Source: Vibrio jasicida CAIM 1864 = LMG 25398 (GTDB lineage Bacteria; Pseudomonadota; Gammaproteobacteria; Enterobacterales; Vibrionaceae). Taken from it: a stretch of DNA of 64,000 nt. Below, in pieces: positions 55,614 through 64,000 of the stretch. The notes beneath the pieces are model-generated. The model was not told the DNA's origin. It did no database searches and saw only the letters and a program-made list of their open reading frames with translations. Position 1 is the first letter of the stretch, and the number at the start of each line of letters is the position of its first letter. The DNA lies in contig NZ_BAOG01000009.1 of the NCBI RefSeq assembly GCF_000400365.1, positions 31,305-95,304 on the forward strand. The letters run 5' to 3'. The position numbers and the translations under genes are program-made.

Positions 55614-56216
55614 TTATGAACCGTAGCTCACAGAATAGCGATGTGGTTTGTGGTTCATCGCAAGCACTAGGTTCAGTGCGAATGCACCAAGAATCGAGAG
55701 GCCGATAACCCAAGGCGTGACGAAGAAGAAAGACGCAAATAAGATGCAAGCGTCAATCGCCATCTGCGATTTGCCAACAGAAATGCCAAACTTGTCTTGA
55801 ATGAATAAGCACAGTACGTTGAAGCCACCCAAGCTTGAACGATGACGGAATAAGATCAGCATACCTAAACCCATCAGTAAGCCACCGGCTACCGCACAAT
55901 AAACCTCGTTAATCGATTCAAGTGAAATCAGCAAATACAGGTTGTCCGCAAAGATAGAAACCAAAGCGCCAGAAATTGCACTATTAATCGCAAAATGACG
56001 GCCGAAGCGTTTCCATGCTAGCAAGTAAAAAGGACAGTTGGCTAAAAAGTACAGCACACCAAACGTAAAAGGTGTAAATTGGCTAATAAGCAGAGCTAAT
56101 CCTGTGGTGCCTCCGGTTAAGAGGCTCGCGGATTGGAGAAAGAAAACGCCTTGAGCGACCAAAAAGGTCCCCGTAAGAATTGCCATCCAGTCTTCTTTTC
56201 TTGAGTGTTTTTCCAT
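55614..56216 (-). CDS. YitT family membrane protein
   Basis: A 200-residue inner-membrane protein of the YitT/DUF161 type, function unknown. Five to six hydrophobic segments are visible, with the family motif SASLLTGGTTGLALLIS near the start and SSLGGFNVLCLF about residue 130. It is a single gene divergent from glyA and upstream of the ToxR-like regulator. Confidence 0.88.
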   Translation of the reverse strand: MEKHSRKEDWMAILTGTFLVAQGVFFLQSASLLTGGTTGLALLISQFTPFTFGVLYFLANCPFYLLAWKRFGRHFAINSAISGALVSIFADNLYLLISLESINEVYCAVAGGLLMGLGMLILFRHRSSLGGFNVLCLFIQDKFGISVGKSQMAIDACILFASFFFVTPWVIGLSILGAFALNLVLAMNHKPHRYSVSYGS

Positions 56217-56563
56217 CTATTATGCAGTCGTTAGTGATAAATCGGGCGTGCATAGTAGTAAAAAGATGATCTTTTCGGTAGCTAGAGGGTAAAATTTGCG
56301 GTAAACCTATGTAATTGTCGTTTTACAGGGTGTAAAGCACAAAATTGACAGTCAACGGATCATGGTTAAACGATTGCAACATCGTCATGATATTTCTTGC
56401 TTGTCACCATGAAAAAACTGCATGAGAAAAATTGTAAATTTCTCTTTATGACCTAGATCAAATTATGTAGAATGCGCGCCATTAGGTCGACGAAAACGTT
56501 TGCGTTAGGTCGTTATCCAGTTTTTTTGCAACTTTCAGTACCAATCTGAGTCAGGAGATACAG
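56217..56563 (+). promoter_or_regulatory. glyA promoter region
   Basis: A sigma-70 promoter with TTTATG (56445-56450), a 17-base spacer and TAGAAT (56468-56473) is followed by the PurR box at 56490-56505. The rest of the 56217-56440 spacer shows no ORF or clear structure; the YitT promoter must lie in it. Confidence 0.65.
56490..56505 (+). promoter_or_regulatory. PurR operator upstream of glyA
   Basis: ACGAAAACGTTTGCGT matches the PurR consensus ACGCAAACGTTTGCGT at 15 of 16 positions. It sits just downstream of the predicted transcription start. glyA is also a PurR target in E. coli. Confidence 0.88.
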
Positions 56564-57814
56564 ATGCTTAAGCGTGATATGAACATCGCAGATTACGATG
56601 CGGAACTGTTCGCAGCTATCCAGGAAGAAACACTTCGCCAGGAAGAACACATTGAACTAATCGCTTCTGAAAACTACACAAGTCCACGTGTAATGGAAGC
56701 TCAAGGTTCTCAGCTAACGAACAAATACGCTGAAGGCTACCCAGGCAAGCGTTACTACGGCGGTTGTGAGTACGTAGATAAAGCTGAAGCACTGGCAATC
56801 GATCGTGCATGCCAACTGTTCGGTTGTGAGTACGCGAACGTACAGCCTCACTCAGGTTCTCAAGCAAACAGCGCAGTTTACATGGCGCTTCTAAACCCAG
56901 GCGACACAGTTCTAGGTATGAGCCTAGCGCACGGTGGCCACCTAACTCACGGTTCTCCAGTAAACTTTTCTGGTAAGCACTACAACGTGATTCCTTACGG
57001 TATCGACGAAGCAGGTCAAATCAACTACGACGAGATGGAACAGCTAGCGCTTGAGCACAAGCCTAAGATGATCATCGGTGGTTTCTCTGCTTACTCACAA
57101 ATCGTTGATTGGAAACGCATGCGTGAAATCGCGGACAAAGTTGACGCTTACCTATTCGTAGACATGGCACACGTTGCTGGTCTAATCGCAGCAGGCGAGT
57201 ACCCAACACCAGTTCCACATGCTCACGTAGTAACAACGACTACGCACAAAACGCTAGCAGGTCCTCGTGGCGGTCTTATCCTTTCTAACGAAGGTGAAGA
57301 GCTGTACAAGAAGCTCAACTCAGCAGTATTCCCTGGCGGTCAAGGTGGTCCTCTAATGCACGTTATCGCTGGTAAAGCGGTAGCGTTCAAAGAAGCGATG
57401 GAGCCTGAATTCAAAGCTTACCAAGCTAACGTTGTGAAAAACGCGAAAGCAATGGTTGGTCAATTCCAAGAGCGTGGCTACAAGATCGTTTCTAACGGTA
57501 CTGAGAACCACCTATTCCTAGTTGATCTAATCGACAAAGACATCACTGGTAAAGATGCAGATGCAGCACTTGGTGCAGCAAACATCACAGTAAACAAGAA
57601 CTCTGTTCCAAACGATCCACGCAGCCCATTCGTAACGTCTGGTATCCGTGTAGGTACACCAGCAATTACTCGTCGCGGCTTCACTGAAGATGACGCGAAA
57701 GAGCTAGCAAACTGGATGTGTGACGTTCTAGATAACATCGGCAACGAGGAAGTTATCGAAGCAACGAAACAGAAAGTTCTAGAGATCTGTAAGCGTCTAC
57801 CAGTTTACGCATAG
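56564..57814 (+). CDS. glyA: Serine hydroxymethyltransferase
   Basis: GlyA interconverts serine and glycine, loading one-carbon units on tetrahydrofolate. The 416 residues have [23 protein letters not shown], and the pyridoxal-phosphate Lys in [19 protein letters not shown] precedes the ATG. Codons are strongly optimised. It has a PurR box upstream and a terminator after. Confidence 0.98.
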   Translation: MLKRDMNIADYDAELFAAIQEETLRQEEHIELIASENYTSPRVMEAQGSQLTNKYAEGYPGKRYYGGCEYVDKAEALAIDRACQLFGCEYANVQPHSGSQANSAVYMALLNPGDTVLGMSLAHGGHLTHGSPVNFSGKHYNVIPYGIDEAGQINYDEMEQLALEHKPKMIIGGFSAYSQIVDWKRMREIADKVDAYLFVDMAHVAGLIAAGEYPTPVPHAHVVTTTTHKTLAGPRGGLILSNEGEELYKKLNSAVFPGGQGGPLMHVIAGKAVAFKEAMEPEFKAYQANVVKNAKAMVGQFQERGYKIVSNGTENHLFLVDLIDKDITGKDADAALGAANITVNKNSVPNDPRSPFVTSGIRVGTPAITRRGFTEDDAKELANWMCDVLDNIGNEEVIEATKQKVLEICKRLPVYA

Positions 57815-57898
57815 TTCTCTGTGTAAATTCGCTTTCTTTGAAAATAACTCAGGCGAACTCGTTCTATTTCTGCGATTCGGTTTGATTATTTGATTGAT

Positions 57899-57932
57899 GA
57901 AAGGTCCTCATTTGAGGGCCTTTTTGTTTTTC
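57899..57932 (+). terminator. Intrinsic terminator of glyA
   Basis: AAGGTCCTC / GAGGGCCTT stem (one G:U) with a short loop and T-rich tail, 85 bases after glyA. The 57933-58069 spacer beyond it shows nothing recognisable. Confidence 0.8.
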
Positions 57933-58069
57933 TAGCGTATGGAAATATCAGCTTAGAGTGCGCTGAAATCAGATTTCTGATATCGCCTAGGATCTTCGGA
58001 ATGACGCTGCTTTTGGTTCTGAGAAATAAGCTTATTGTCCAAATGATGGTGTTTTATGTTCGACAGATA

Positions 58070-58097
58070 CAAAAAAGGCTGGCACTGAGCCAACCTT
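58070..58097 (-). terminator. Intrinsic terminator of lipA
   Basis: AAGGCTGGC / GCCAACCTT stem (one G:U) read on the reverse strand into a run of T. Confidence 0.8.
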
Positions 58098-58119
58098 TCT
58101 CTTCAAAACAAGCGAGCGC

Positions 58120-59085
58120 TTATTTAATCTCGATACCTTGAGCCTGCATATCGGCATGGTAAGAAGAACGAACGAATGGACCACACGCCGCGTGCGTGAA
58201 GCCAAGTTCTAGTGCGATCTCTTTTAGCTCGTCAAACTCTGATGGTGGAACGTAACGCTCTACTGGCAGGTGGTGACGGCTTGGTGCTAGGTACTGACCA
58301 AGTGTCAGCATTGTTACACCGTGTGCACGTAGGTCTTTTAGTACTTGGACGATCTCTTCTTTCGTTTCGCCAAGACCCATCATAACACCTGATTTGGTCG
58401 GTACATTTGGGTGCTGCTCTTTGAACTTTTGCAGCAATTGTAGTGACCATTTGTAGTTCGCGCCTGGGCGAGCTTTACGGTACAAACGAGGTGCCGTTTC
58501 TAGGTTGTGGTTGAAGACATCTGGTGGGTTGTCTTTCATCAGATCAAGTGCTACATCCATACGGCCACGGAAATCAGGTACAAGCGTTTCAATCTTGATG
58601 TGTGGGTTCAGTTCGCGGATTTCACGGTTACAGTTTGCAAAGTGCTCTGCACCGCCATCACGCAAATCATCGCGGTCTACTGAAGTGATAACGACGTATT
58701 TCAGCTTCATGTCTGCGATGGTTTTAGCCAGTTTCTTCGGCTCTTCAGCTTCTACTGCAAGCGGACGGCCATGGGCAACGTCACAGAATGGACAACGGCG
58801 AGTACAGATAGCGCCAAGGATCATGAAAGTAGCCGTACCGTGGTTAAAACATTCCGCTAGGTTAGGGCAAGAGGCTTCTTCACATACTGAGTGAAGGTTG
58901 TTCTTGCGCATCGCTGATTTGATGTCTTGAATACGTTGGCTGTCGGCTGGTAGCTTGATCTTCATCCAATCAGGCTTACGTAGCACTTCTTTCTGCTCTG
59001 TAGGCATGTTCTTTACGGGAATCAATGCCATTTTGTCAGCGTCGCGGTATTTGACGCCTTTTTCCATCTGGATTGGTTTGCTCAT
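58120..59085 (-). CDS. lipA: Lipoyl synthase
   Basis: LipA inserts two sulfurs into octanoyl groups to make lipoyl cofactors. The 321-residue radical-SAM protein has both iron-sulfur clusters: the auxiliary [12 protein letters not shown] and the radical-[11 protein letters not shown]. The length equals E. coli LipA. It overlaps lipB by four bases (ATGA), so translation is coupled. Confidence 0.98.
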   Translation of the reverse strand: MSKPIQMEKGVKYRDADKMALIPVKNMPTEQKEVLRKPDWMKIKLPADSQRIQDIKSAMRKNNLHSVCEEASCPNLAECFNHGTATFMILGAICTRRCPFCDVAHGRPLAVEAEEPKKLAKTIADMKLKYVVITSVDRDDLRDGGAEHFANCNREIRELNPHIKIETLVPDFRGRMDVALDLMKDNPPDVFNHNLETAPRLYRKARPGANYKWSLQLLQKFKEQHPNVPTKSGVMMGLGETKEEIVQVLKDLRAHGVTMLTLGQYLAPSRHHLPVERYVPPSEFDELKEIALELGFTHAACGPFVRSSYHADMQAQGIEIK

Positions 59086-59744
59086 GCTTTGTTACCTTGA
59101 GAAGGTGCTTCTGTGCTGAATTCTACTTGCTCGTAATCAAGCAAAGTAACGAGTTCTTGTATTAGTTGTTTTTCCACGACTTCGATATCTTCAGGGCCGC
59201 CAACTTGGCTAACCTGAACCATCTCCATTCCTTCATAGCCACAAGGGTTTATACGTAAAAACGGACCTAAGTCCATATTGACGTTCAACGCTAGGCCGTG
59301 GAATGAGCATCCTTTGCGAATGCGAAGGCCGAGAGAACATATTTTTTTACTGTCGACATAAACACCTGGGGCATCTGGTCGCGCAGCAGATTCGATATTG
59401 TATGCCTTTAGGGTGTTGATCACGAGGTTCTCTATGTGCGTAACGAGATCTCGCACCCCTAATTTTTTACGACGCAGGTTGATCAGAAAGTAAGCGACAA
59501 GCTGACCAGGACCATGGTAGGTCACTTGACCCCCGCGATCGCTTTGTACAACAGGAATATTACCAGTGTTAATGAGGTGTTCGGCTTTACCCGCTTGACC
59601 TTGTGTAAATACTGGGTTGTGTTCTACCAACCAAACTTCATCAGGCGTGTCGTCTGTGCGTTGATCAGTGAACTCATGCATCGCCTTCCATACAGGCTCA
59701 TAATCTTGGCGTCCAAGTCGTCTTACAACAAGTTGGTGTTGCAT
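59082..59744 (-). CDS. lipB: Octanoyltransferase LipB
   Basis: LipB moves octanoate from acyl carrier protein to lipoyl domains, giving LipA its substrate. The 220-residue protein has [16 protein letters not shown], the catalytic Lys region [18 protein letters not shown], and catalytic Cys in INPCGYEG. The ATG at 59744 has AGGA six bases upstream and is preferred to the GTG at 59759. Confidence 0.95.
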   Translation of the reverse strand: MQHQLVVRRLGRQDYEPVWKAMHEFTDQRTDDTPDEVWLVEHNPVFTQGQAGKAEHLINTGNIPVVQSDRGGQVTYHGPGQLVAYFLINLRRKKLGVRDLVTHIENLVINTLKAYNIESAARPDAPGVYVDSKKICSLGLRIRKGCSFHGLALNVNMDLGPFLRINPCGYEGMEMVQVSQVGGPEDIEVVEKQLIQELVTLLDYEQVEFSTEAPSQGNKA

Positions 59745-59863
59745 GGGGATTCCTGTCACTAATATATAAAGTTTTTGGATTATAAACCGGATGAGTTTGA
59801 TGCTCTACAGTTGAGTAACAGATTTTTAACTGAAAGAGTCAGTGGTTTTCATTATCTACATGA

Positions 59864-59895
59864 TAAATAAAAAGAAAGCAGCCGAAGCTGCTTTC
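59864..59895 (-). terminator. Intrinsic terminator of ybeD
   Basis: GAAAGCAGC / GCTGCTTTC stem with a tetraloop, read on the reverse strand into TTTTTATTT. lipB is transcribed from beyond it and needs its own promoter in 59745-59863. Confidence 0.85.
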
Positions 59896-59920
59896 AAAAA
59901 AAATTTAATTTATCAAAAAA

Positions 59921-60199
59921 TTATAGAACCATGCGTACGATGTCGATTTCACCCAGTTCTTTGTAAAGGGTTTCAACCTGCTCGATAGAGGTAGCAGTAA
60001 TATTGATAGACACCGAGTGGTAGTTGCCCTTAGCACTTGGTTTTACTGCTGGGCTGTAGTCACCTGGAGCATGACGCTGGATTACTTCAAGAACGAGTTC
60101 TGGAAGTTCAGGTTTTGCATGCCCCATTACCTTGTAAGTAAATGAACAAGGGAACTCAAGCAGGTCTTTCAATTTTGCATCAGAGTTGATGGTTAGCAT
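59921..60199 (-). CDS. ybeD: DUF493 family protein YbeD
   Basis: A 92-residue ACT-like-fold protein of the DUF493/YbeD family, function not established. The sequence [18 protein letters not shown] and the C-terminal [15 protein letters not shown] are typical. It lies between dacA and lipB, as in E. coli. Confidence 0.94.
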   Translation of the reverse strand: MLTINSDAKLKDLLEFPCSFTYKVMGHAKPELPELVLEVIQRHAPGDYSPAVKPSAKGNYHSVSINITATSIEQVETLYKELGEIDIVRMVL

Positions 60200-60306
60200 A
60201 TCGGTAACTCCAGTTGGTATTCGTTGCGGTGCGAAATAGTACAGTCAAATTAGGGTGAACTCAAGATCATCCCCAAGCATCTTAACGTCGCTTGAGTATA
60301 GATAAC

Positions 60307-60330
60307 AAAGCCGCCCTAGTTGGCGGCTTT
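60307..60330 (-). terminator. Intrinsic terminator of dacA
   Basis: AAAGCCGCC / GGCGGCTTT stem with a CTAGTT loop, read on the reverse strand into TGTTATC. Confidence 0.75.
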
Positions 60331-60360
60331 GCGGACTTGTTTGTTGTTCAGAAGCGACTG

Positions 60361-61539
60361 TTAGAAGAAGCTCTTAAACAACAATACGATGTAGTCCCAC
60401 ATACGGCTAAATAGGCTGCCTTGGTCTACAGTTTCTAATGCCATTAGTGGGTACTCAGCAATATCTTCACCATCAATTTGATAGTATAGCTTACCAACTA
60501 CATCACCTTTATTAATTGGGGCTTCTAGCTCTTTTTCAAGTACGAAGCTTGCCTTTAGATTCTTTGCTTCACCACGAGGTAGCGTTACGTAAGTATCTTG
60601 GTCAAGACCCAGAGCAACCGTATCTTTGTTACCCATCCATACTTTTTCTTCTACAAACGTTTCACCCGCTTTATGTGGCGCAACGGTTTCGAAGAAGCGG
60701 AAGCCGTAGCTCAGTAGCTTTTTGCTTTCTGATTTACGAGCGTTTGCATCTTTGGTACCCATTACCACTGCAACTAGGCGCATTTGACCTTCAGTTGCCG
60801 AACTTACTAGGCTGTAGCCCGCGTTGCTAGTATGGCCAGTCTTGATGCCATCAACGTTCATGCTCTTATCCCACAATAGGCCGTTACGGTTGTACTGTGT
60901 GATGCCGTTGTAAGTGAATTTTTTATCTGAGTAGATACGGTACTCATCAGGAACGTCACGGATCAATGCTTTACCAAGCAGTGCCATGTCATAAGGTGTT
61001 GAGTATAGATTTGGGTTATCTAGGCCGTGCACGTTAGCAAAATGCGTGTTGCTCATGCCAATTGTGTTTGCCCATGCGTTCATTAGGTCTACGAATGCAT
61101 CTTCAGAGCCTGCAATGTGTTCAGCCATTGCGACACAAGCGTCGTTACCTGATTGAATGATGATACCGCGGTTTAGGTCTTTCACCTTAACTGTGGTGCC
61201 AACTTCAATGAACATTTTTGAAGAATCAGGGAAGTTTTTCGCCCATGCGTTCTTACTGATGGTTACATCATCGTCTTCTGAAATATTACCACGCGCTAGC
61301 TCTTGGCCAATTACGTAGCTGGTCATCATTTTTGTCAGACTAGCAGGAGACAACTTTGTGTTCATCTCTTTCTCAGCCAGAACTTTACCTGAGTTGTAAT
61401 CCATCAAAACGTAGCCTTTCGCTGCGATTTGAGGTGCGTCTGGGACAACAACTGGTGAAGCAAAAGCAGATTGAGCGATGGTTGCAGTTAGCGCAACCGA
61501 AGAAACGAGAATAGATTTCACAAACTTATTTTTATTCAT
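60361..61539 (-). CDS. dacA: D-alanyl-D-alanine carboxypeptidase (PBP5/6 family)
   Basis: DacA trims the terminal D-Ala of peptidoglycan pentapeptides in the periplasm. The 392 residues start with a signal peptide (to AFA, about residue 28). The serine active site has SLTK (Ser67, Lys70), SGN and KTG. A C-terminal beta domain and an amphipathic membrane anchor (MWDYIVLLFKSFF) follow. The gene lies downstream of rlpA and rodA, as in E. coli. Confidence 0.97.
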   Translation of the reverse strand: MNKNKFVKSILVSSVALTATIAQSAFASPVVVPDAPQIAAKGYVLMDYNSGKVLAEKEMNTKLSPASLTKMMTSYVIGQELARGNISEDDDVTISKNAWAKNFPDSSKMFIEVGTTVKVKDLNRGIIIQSGNDACVAMAEHIAGSEDAFVDLMNAWANTIGMSNTHFANVHGLDNPNLYSTPYDMALLGKALIRDVPDEYRIYSDKKFTYNGITQYNRNGLLWDKSMNVDGIKTGHTSNAGYSLVSSATEGQMRLVAVVMGTKDANARKSESKKLLSYGFRFFETVAPHKAGETFVEEKVWMGNKDTVALGLDQDTYVTLPRGEAKNLKASFVLEKELEAPINKGDVVGKLYYQIDGEDIAEYPLMALETVDQGSLFSRMWDYIVLLFKSFF

Positions 61540-61631
61540 GGTAATTCAAATTTTTTGGTTAACTGTCGACATCTTAACAGAATCCCTGCTTATGTAAGAA
61601 GGGCTCTGCATAGAAATTCATGACACCAAGG

Positions 61632-62435
61632 TCATTTGTCAGTTTTGTGTTTTTTAATAAATGCGGACGAATAGCCGAGCAACTTTACTTTATCCAGTGT
61701 TGCTTGCGTCAGGGAATAGTCAGTAAATGGCCCTAGCAACAAGCGGTGAGTTTCTTTCGTGCTCTCCAAGAAAGTTTCTGTATCCAGCTTTTGACCAAGC
61801 TCTTGGCCTAAAGTTCGCGCTCGATCTTCATATTTTGAAGAAGCAACTTGAATCACGTATTTTGGGTGCGCAGCTAAAGACTTTTCATCGGTTGGCTTAT
61901 CAATGGTGATGACTTCAATTTGTACGTTCGCTGTGCCAGTTTTCACGACGTCGAGCTTATGAGCGGCGGCGTAGCTTAAATCAATAATACGGCCGTCATG
62001 AAATGGGCCACGGTCGTTAACACGTACAACGGTTGATTTACCATTGTCGGTATTGGTGACTTTAACGTAGCTCGGTAATGGCAGCGTTTTGTGTGCGGCT
62101 GTCATTGAGTACATATCGTAAATTTCACCGTTGGACGTAAGGTGACCTTGGAATTTTTTTCCGTACCAAGAGGCACGGCCTTTTTCCGTAAAACCTTTTG
62201 CGTCACGAACGATTTTGTAGTCGGAACCTCGTAGATTGTAATCGCTGTTACCACCTAAGCTGTATGGTTCATATTTAGGATGCGCATCCTCAATGTGCTC
62301 GACCGATAGAGGTTTATCTGGTGCTACATCGGATTCAAGTTCATAACGGCCTTCTTGTGTTTTTTGGTCGGTAGAAGAACAGCCCGCCAAAATAACAGCA
62401 GAAAAAACTAAGGAATATAAAGCGCGTTTTTGCAT
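61632..62435 (-). CDS. rlpA: Septal ring lytic transglycosylase RlpA
   Basis: RlpA is an outer-membrane lipoprotein that cleaves naked glycan strands or otherwise acts at septa. The 267 residues have a lipobox (LAGC, Cys about residue 19), a double-psi beta-barrel domain with GRASWYGKKFQG and VRVNDRGPFHDGRIIDLS (about 80-180), and a C-terminal SPOR domain (about 190-265) that binds denuded glycan. It starts three bases after rodA. Confidence 0.95.
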   Translation of the reverse strand: MQKRALYSLVFSAVILAGCSSTDQKTQEGRYELESDVAPDKPLSVEHIEDAHPKYEPYSLGGNSDYNLRGSDYKIVRDAKGFTEKGRASWYGKKFQGHLTSNGEIYDMYSMTAAHKTLPLPSYVKVTNTDNGKSTVVRVNDRGPFHDGRIIDLSYAAAHKLDVVKTGTANVQIEVITIDKPTDEKSLAAHPKYVIQVASSKYEDRARTLGQELGQKLDTETFLESTKETHRLLLGPFTDYSLTQATLDKVKLLGYSSAFIKKHKTDK

Positions 62436-62438
62436 GGT

Positions 62439-63560
62439 CTAGGTCGCCTTAGAGAATGCTTTTCGGTGCGTGTGGATCGACATCAAAATGCCAAAACCAG
62501 CCATCAGTGTCACCATGGAAGTGCCACCATAACTGATCAACGGTAAAGGTACGCCTACTACGGGTAGGATGCCACTTACCATGCCGATATTTACAAAAAT
62601 ATACACGAAGAAGCTGAGTACAATACTGCCTGCCATCATTCGGCCAAACGCAGTTTGTGCTTGGCTTGCGAGGTAGAGACCTCGTCCAATAATAAAGAGA
62701 TAGATGGTCAACAGGCAAAGGAAGCCAATCATACCCCATTCTTCAGCAATTACTGCAAAGATAAAGTCAGTGTGACGTTCAGGAAGAAATTCTAACTGTG
62801 ATTGAGTGCCTTGCAACCAACCTTTGCCGGAAATACCACCAGAACCAATCGCAATTTTACTTTGGATGATGTGATAACCGGCACCGAGAGGGTCTGATTC
62901 AGGGTTGAACAGAGTACGAACGCGCACTTTTTGATACTCACGCATCAAGAAGAACCACAAAACGGGAATGAAACCACCAAGCGCCAGTGAGGCACCAGCA
63001 ATGATTTTCCAACTGATACCCGCAAGGAAGATAACAAAGATGCCTGATGCAGCGATCAGAATCGAGGTCCCTAAGTCAGGTTGCTTTGCGATGAGAATGG
63101 TTGGCAAGCAAACCATGATCAACGCAACGATGAGGGTTTTGAACGTCGGGGGAAGTGGTTGACGACCGATATAGCGCGCGACCATCAAGGGTACGGCGAG
63201 CTTGAGAAGCTCAGAAGGTTGGAATCGAACAAAGCCAAGATTTAGCCAGCGCTGTGCGCCTTTGGAAGCTTCACCAAAGAAGAGCACGCCAAAGAGCAGT
63301 ATGACACCACCGACAAACATGAGAGGCGCGAGGCTTTCGTAAGTTCTGGGCGAGATCTGTGCTAAGACGATCATCACGACTAATGATAGGGCCATACGCA
63401 TGGCTTGGCGGTCCATCATCGCCAAGCTCTGGCCACTGGCGCTGTACATGATGACCAAGCCAAAGGCCATTAGTGCAAAGATGCCGAGTAAAAGCGGCAA
63501 GTCGATATGGAAGCGTTCAAACAGGGCTCGGTTCTTACCTGTAGAGGGATCCATTTTCAT
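62439..63560 (-). CDS. rodA: Rod-shape peptidoglycan polymerase RodA
   Basis: RodA (MrdB) is the SEDS glycosyltransferase that polymerises lipid II during cell elongation, paired with the transpeptidase PBP2. The 373 residues have about ten membrane helices and the SEDS motifs [33 protein letters not shown] and LISYGGTSM. The start is ATG at 63560, overlapping the mrdA stop as TGATG; a GTG one codon earlier is an alternative. It forms an operon mrdA-rodA-rlpA. Confidence 0.97.
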   Translation of the reverse strand: MKMDPSTGKNRALFERFHIDLPLLLGIFALMAFGLVIMYSASGQSLAMMDRQAMRMALSLVVMIVLAQISPRTYESLAPLMFVGGVILLFGVLFFGEASKGAQRWLNLGFVRFQPSELLKLAVPLMVARYIGRQPLPPTFKTLIVALIMVCLPTILIAKQPDLGTSILIAASGIFVIFLAGISWKIIAGASLALGGFIPVLWFFLMREYQKVRVRTLFNPESDPLGAGYHIIQSKIAIGSGGISGKGWLQGTQSQLEFLPERHTDFIFAVIAEEWGMIGFLCLLTIYLFIIGRGLYLASQAQTAFGRMMAGSIVLSFFVYIFVNIGMVSGILPVVGVPLPLISYGGTSMVTLMAGFGILMSIHTHRKAFSKAT

Positions 63561-64000
63561 CACTGCGTTACCTCTTGTTTCTCTTTGGCTTGCTCATCGT
63601 CTGGTTCGATTTTTTCTGGCCCAACGATCACTCGGTCGAAGATCTTTCTTGCTACTGGTGCGCCATTACTTGAACCACCACCGGCGTTTTCAAGCACGAT
63701 TGAAACGACAACTTTAGGATCGTCAAATGGCGCAAAACCGGTAAACAGGGCGTGGTCGCGCAGATGTTCTGCGACTTCGTCTGCGTTGTATTCTTCGTCT
63801 TCACCTAGACCGAAGACCTGAGCAGTACCTGATTTACCACCCGTTTGGTAATCCATATTGTAGAAAGAGCGACGAGCCGTCCCTTTCGCACCATGGTTTA
63901 CCAAGCGCATGCCTTCTTTGGCCATGTTCCAGTATTTATCCGGCACATTTTGAATTGGCGGGTAGGTGACGTATTCAAAGGTCTTTTGCTCTTCAAAATC
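63560..64000 (-). CDS. mrdA: Penicillin-binding protein 2, C-terminal part (5' end beyond window)
   Basis: MrdA is the transpeptidase partner of RodA in cell-wall elongation. The reverse-strand frame is open to the end of the window; about 146 C-terminal residues are seen. They include the KSGT active-site triad (GKSGTAQVF), the family region [11 protein letters not shown] and the [18 protein letters not shown] strand. The internal ATG at 63946 is not a start. The stop overlaps rodA (TGATG). Confidence 0.95.
   Translation of the reverse strand, partial: DFEEQKTFEYVTYPPIQNVPDKYWNMAKEGMRLVNHGAKGTARRSFYNMDYQTGGKSGTAQVFGLGEDEEYNADEVAEHLRDHALFTGFAPFDDPKVVVSIVLENAGGGSSNGAPVARKIFDRVIVGPEKIEPDDEQAKEKQEVTQ

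Noticed and set aside
57890..58141. 83-codon ORF between glyA and lipA
   Set aside because: It begins in the glyA terminator and runs across the lipA terminator into lipA; no ribosome binding site or family resemblance.
1..64000. Mobile elements, prophage, integron or CRISPR array
   Set aside because: No transposase, integrase, phage gene, att-like repeat or regularly spaced repeat is seen; gene content and order are those of a conserved chromosome.

Overview
This window is a 64 kb piece of a Vibrio chromosome I, most like the V. harveyi / V. parahaemolyticus / V. alginolyticus group. The evidence is the near-identity of the two sodium-stator proteins to V. alginolyticus PomA and PomB, a GcvB sRNA diverging from gcvA, a RibBX-type riboflavin gene, Vibrio-typical codon use, and gene orders shared with gamma-proteobacteria (gpt-frsA-crl-proBA, nrdR-ribDE-ribBX-ribH-nusB-thiL-pgpA, xseB-ispA-dxs, metNIQ/gmhB, ybeD-lipB-lipA, mrdA-rodA-rlpA-dacA). 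I see no prophage, insertion sequence, integron, CRISPR array, tRNA or rRNA; this is almost entirely core genome.

Layout. 1-6.6 kb: the 3' end of purL, a DUF3622 protein, a Fur-type iron-regulated TonB-dependent receptor followed by a small exported protein, an AstE/AspA-like zinc hydrolase and a DUF3332 lipoprotein. 6.6-12.6 kb: pepD, then a 1 kb gap holding a small-protein/sRNA locus (see below), a purine permease with a PurR box, gpt and frsA. 12.7-22 kb: crl, proBA and the long riboflavin/thiamine/phospholipid cluster. 22-25 kb: the reverse-strand isoprenoid operon xseB-ispA-dxs. 25.3-28.7 kb: pomAB behind a sigma-28-like promoter, then thiI. 28.9-32.3 kb: the sRNA gcvB, and gcvA with three translationally overlapping genes ending in rlmM. 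32.3-41.2 kb: xni, ppnN, a diguanylate cyclase, a TPR membrane protein with a degenerate GGDEF-like end, queF, syd and a DUF2310 zinc-ribbon protein. 41.4-45 kb: a lipoprotein 5'-nucleotidase and a YibE/F membrane protein. 45-48.5 kb: metNIQ under MetJ boxes, and gmhB. 48.5-53 kb: the trehalose locus treR-treB-treC with two operators. 53-56.2 kb: a lipoprotein, a ToxR/CadC-like membrane regulator and a YitT protein. 56.5-64 kb: glyA (PurR box), lipA/lipB/ybeD and the cell-wall elongation genes dacA, rlpA, rodA and mrdA (cut by the window end).

Regulatory themes link distant genes. PurR-like boxes precede the purine permease, glyA and perhaps gpt, fitting the purL fragment and ppnN as parts of purine metabolism. 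MetJ, TreR/CRP, Fur and sigma-28 sites each lie before the genes expected of them.

The most interesting segment is 8.41-8.81 kb between pepD and the purine permease: an exact FNR consensus, a strong CRP-like site, a sigma-70 promoter, a 28-codon ORF with a good ribosome binding site and highly optimised codons, a C-rich 3' segment and a strong terminator. It looks like a dual-function small RNA/small protein gene and may be the counterpart of the CRP-controlled VcdRP of V. cholerae; that identification is from memory and unverified. Other points of interest are the zinc-ligand-free GTP cyclohydrolase half of RibBX, the degenerate GGDEF-like TPR protein, and a perfect 12-bp inverted repeat at the promoter of the ToxR-like regulator.
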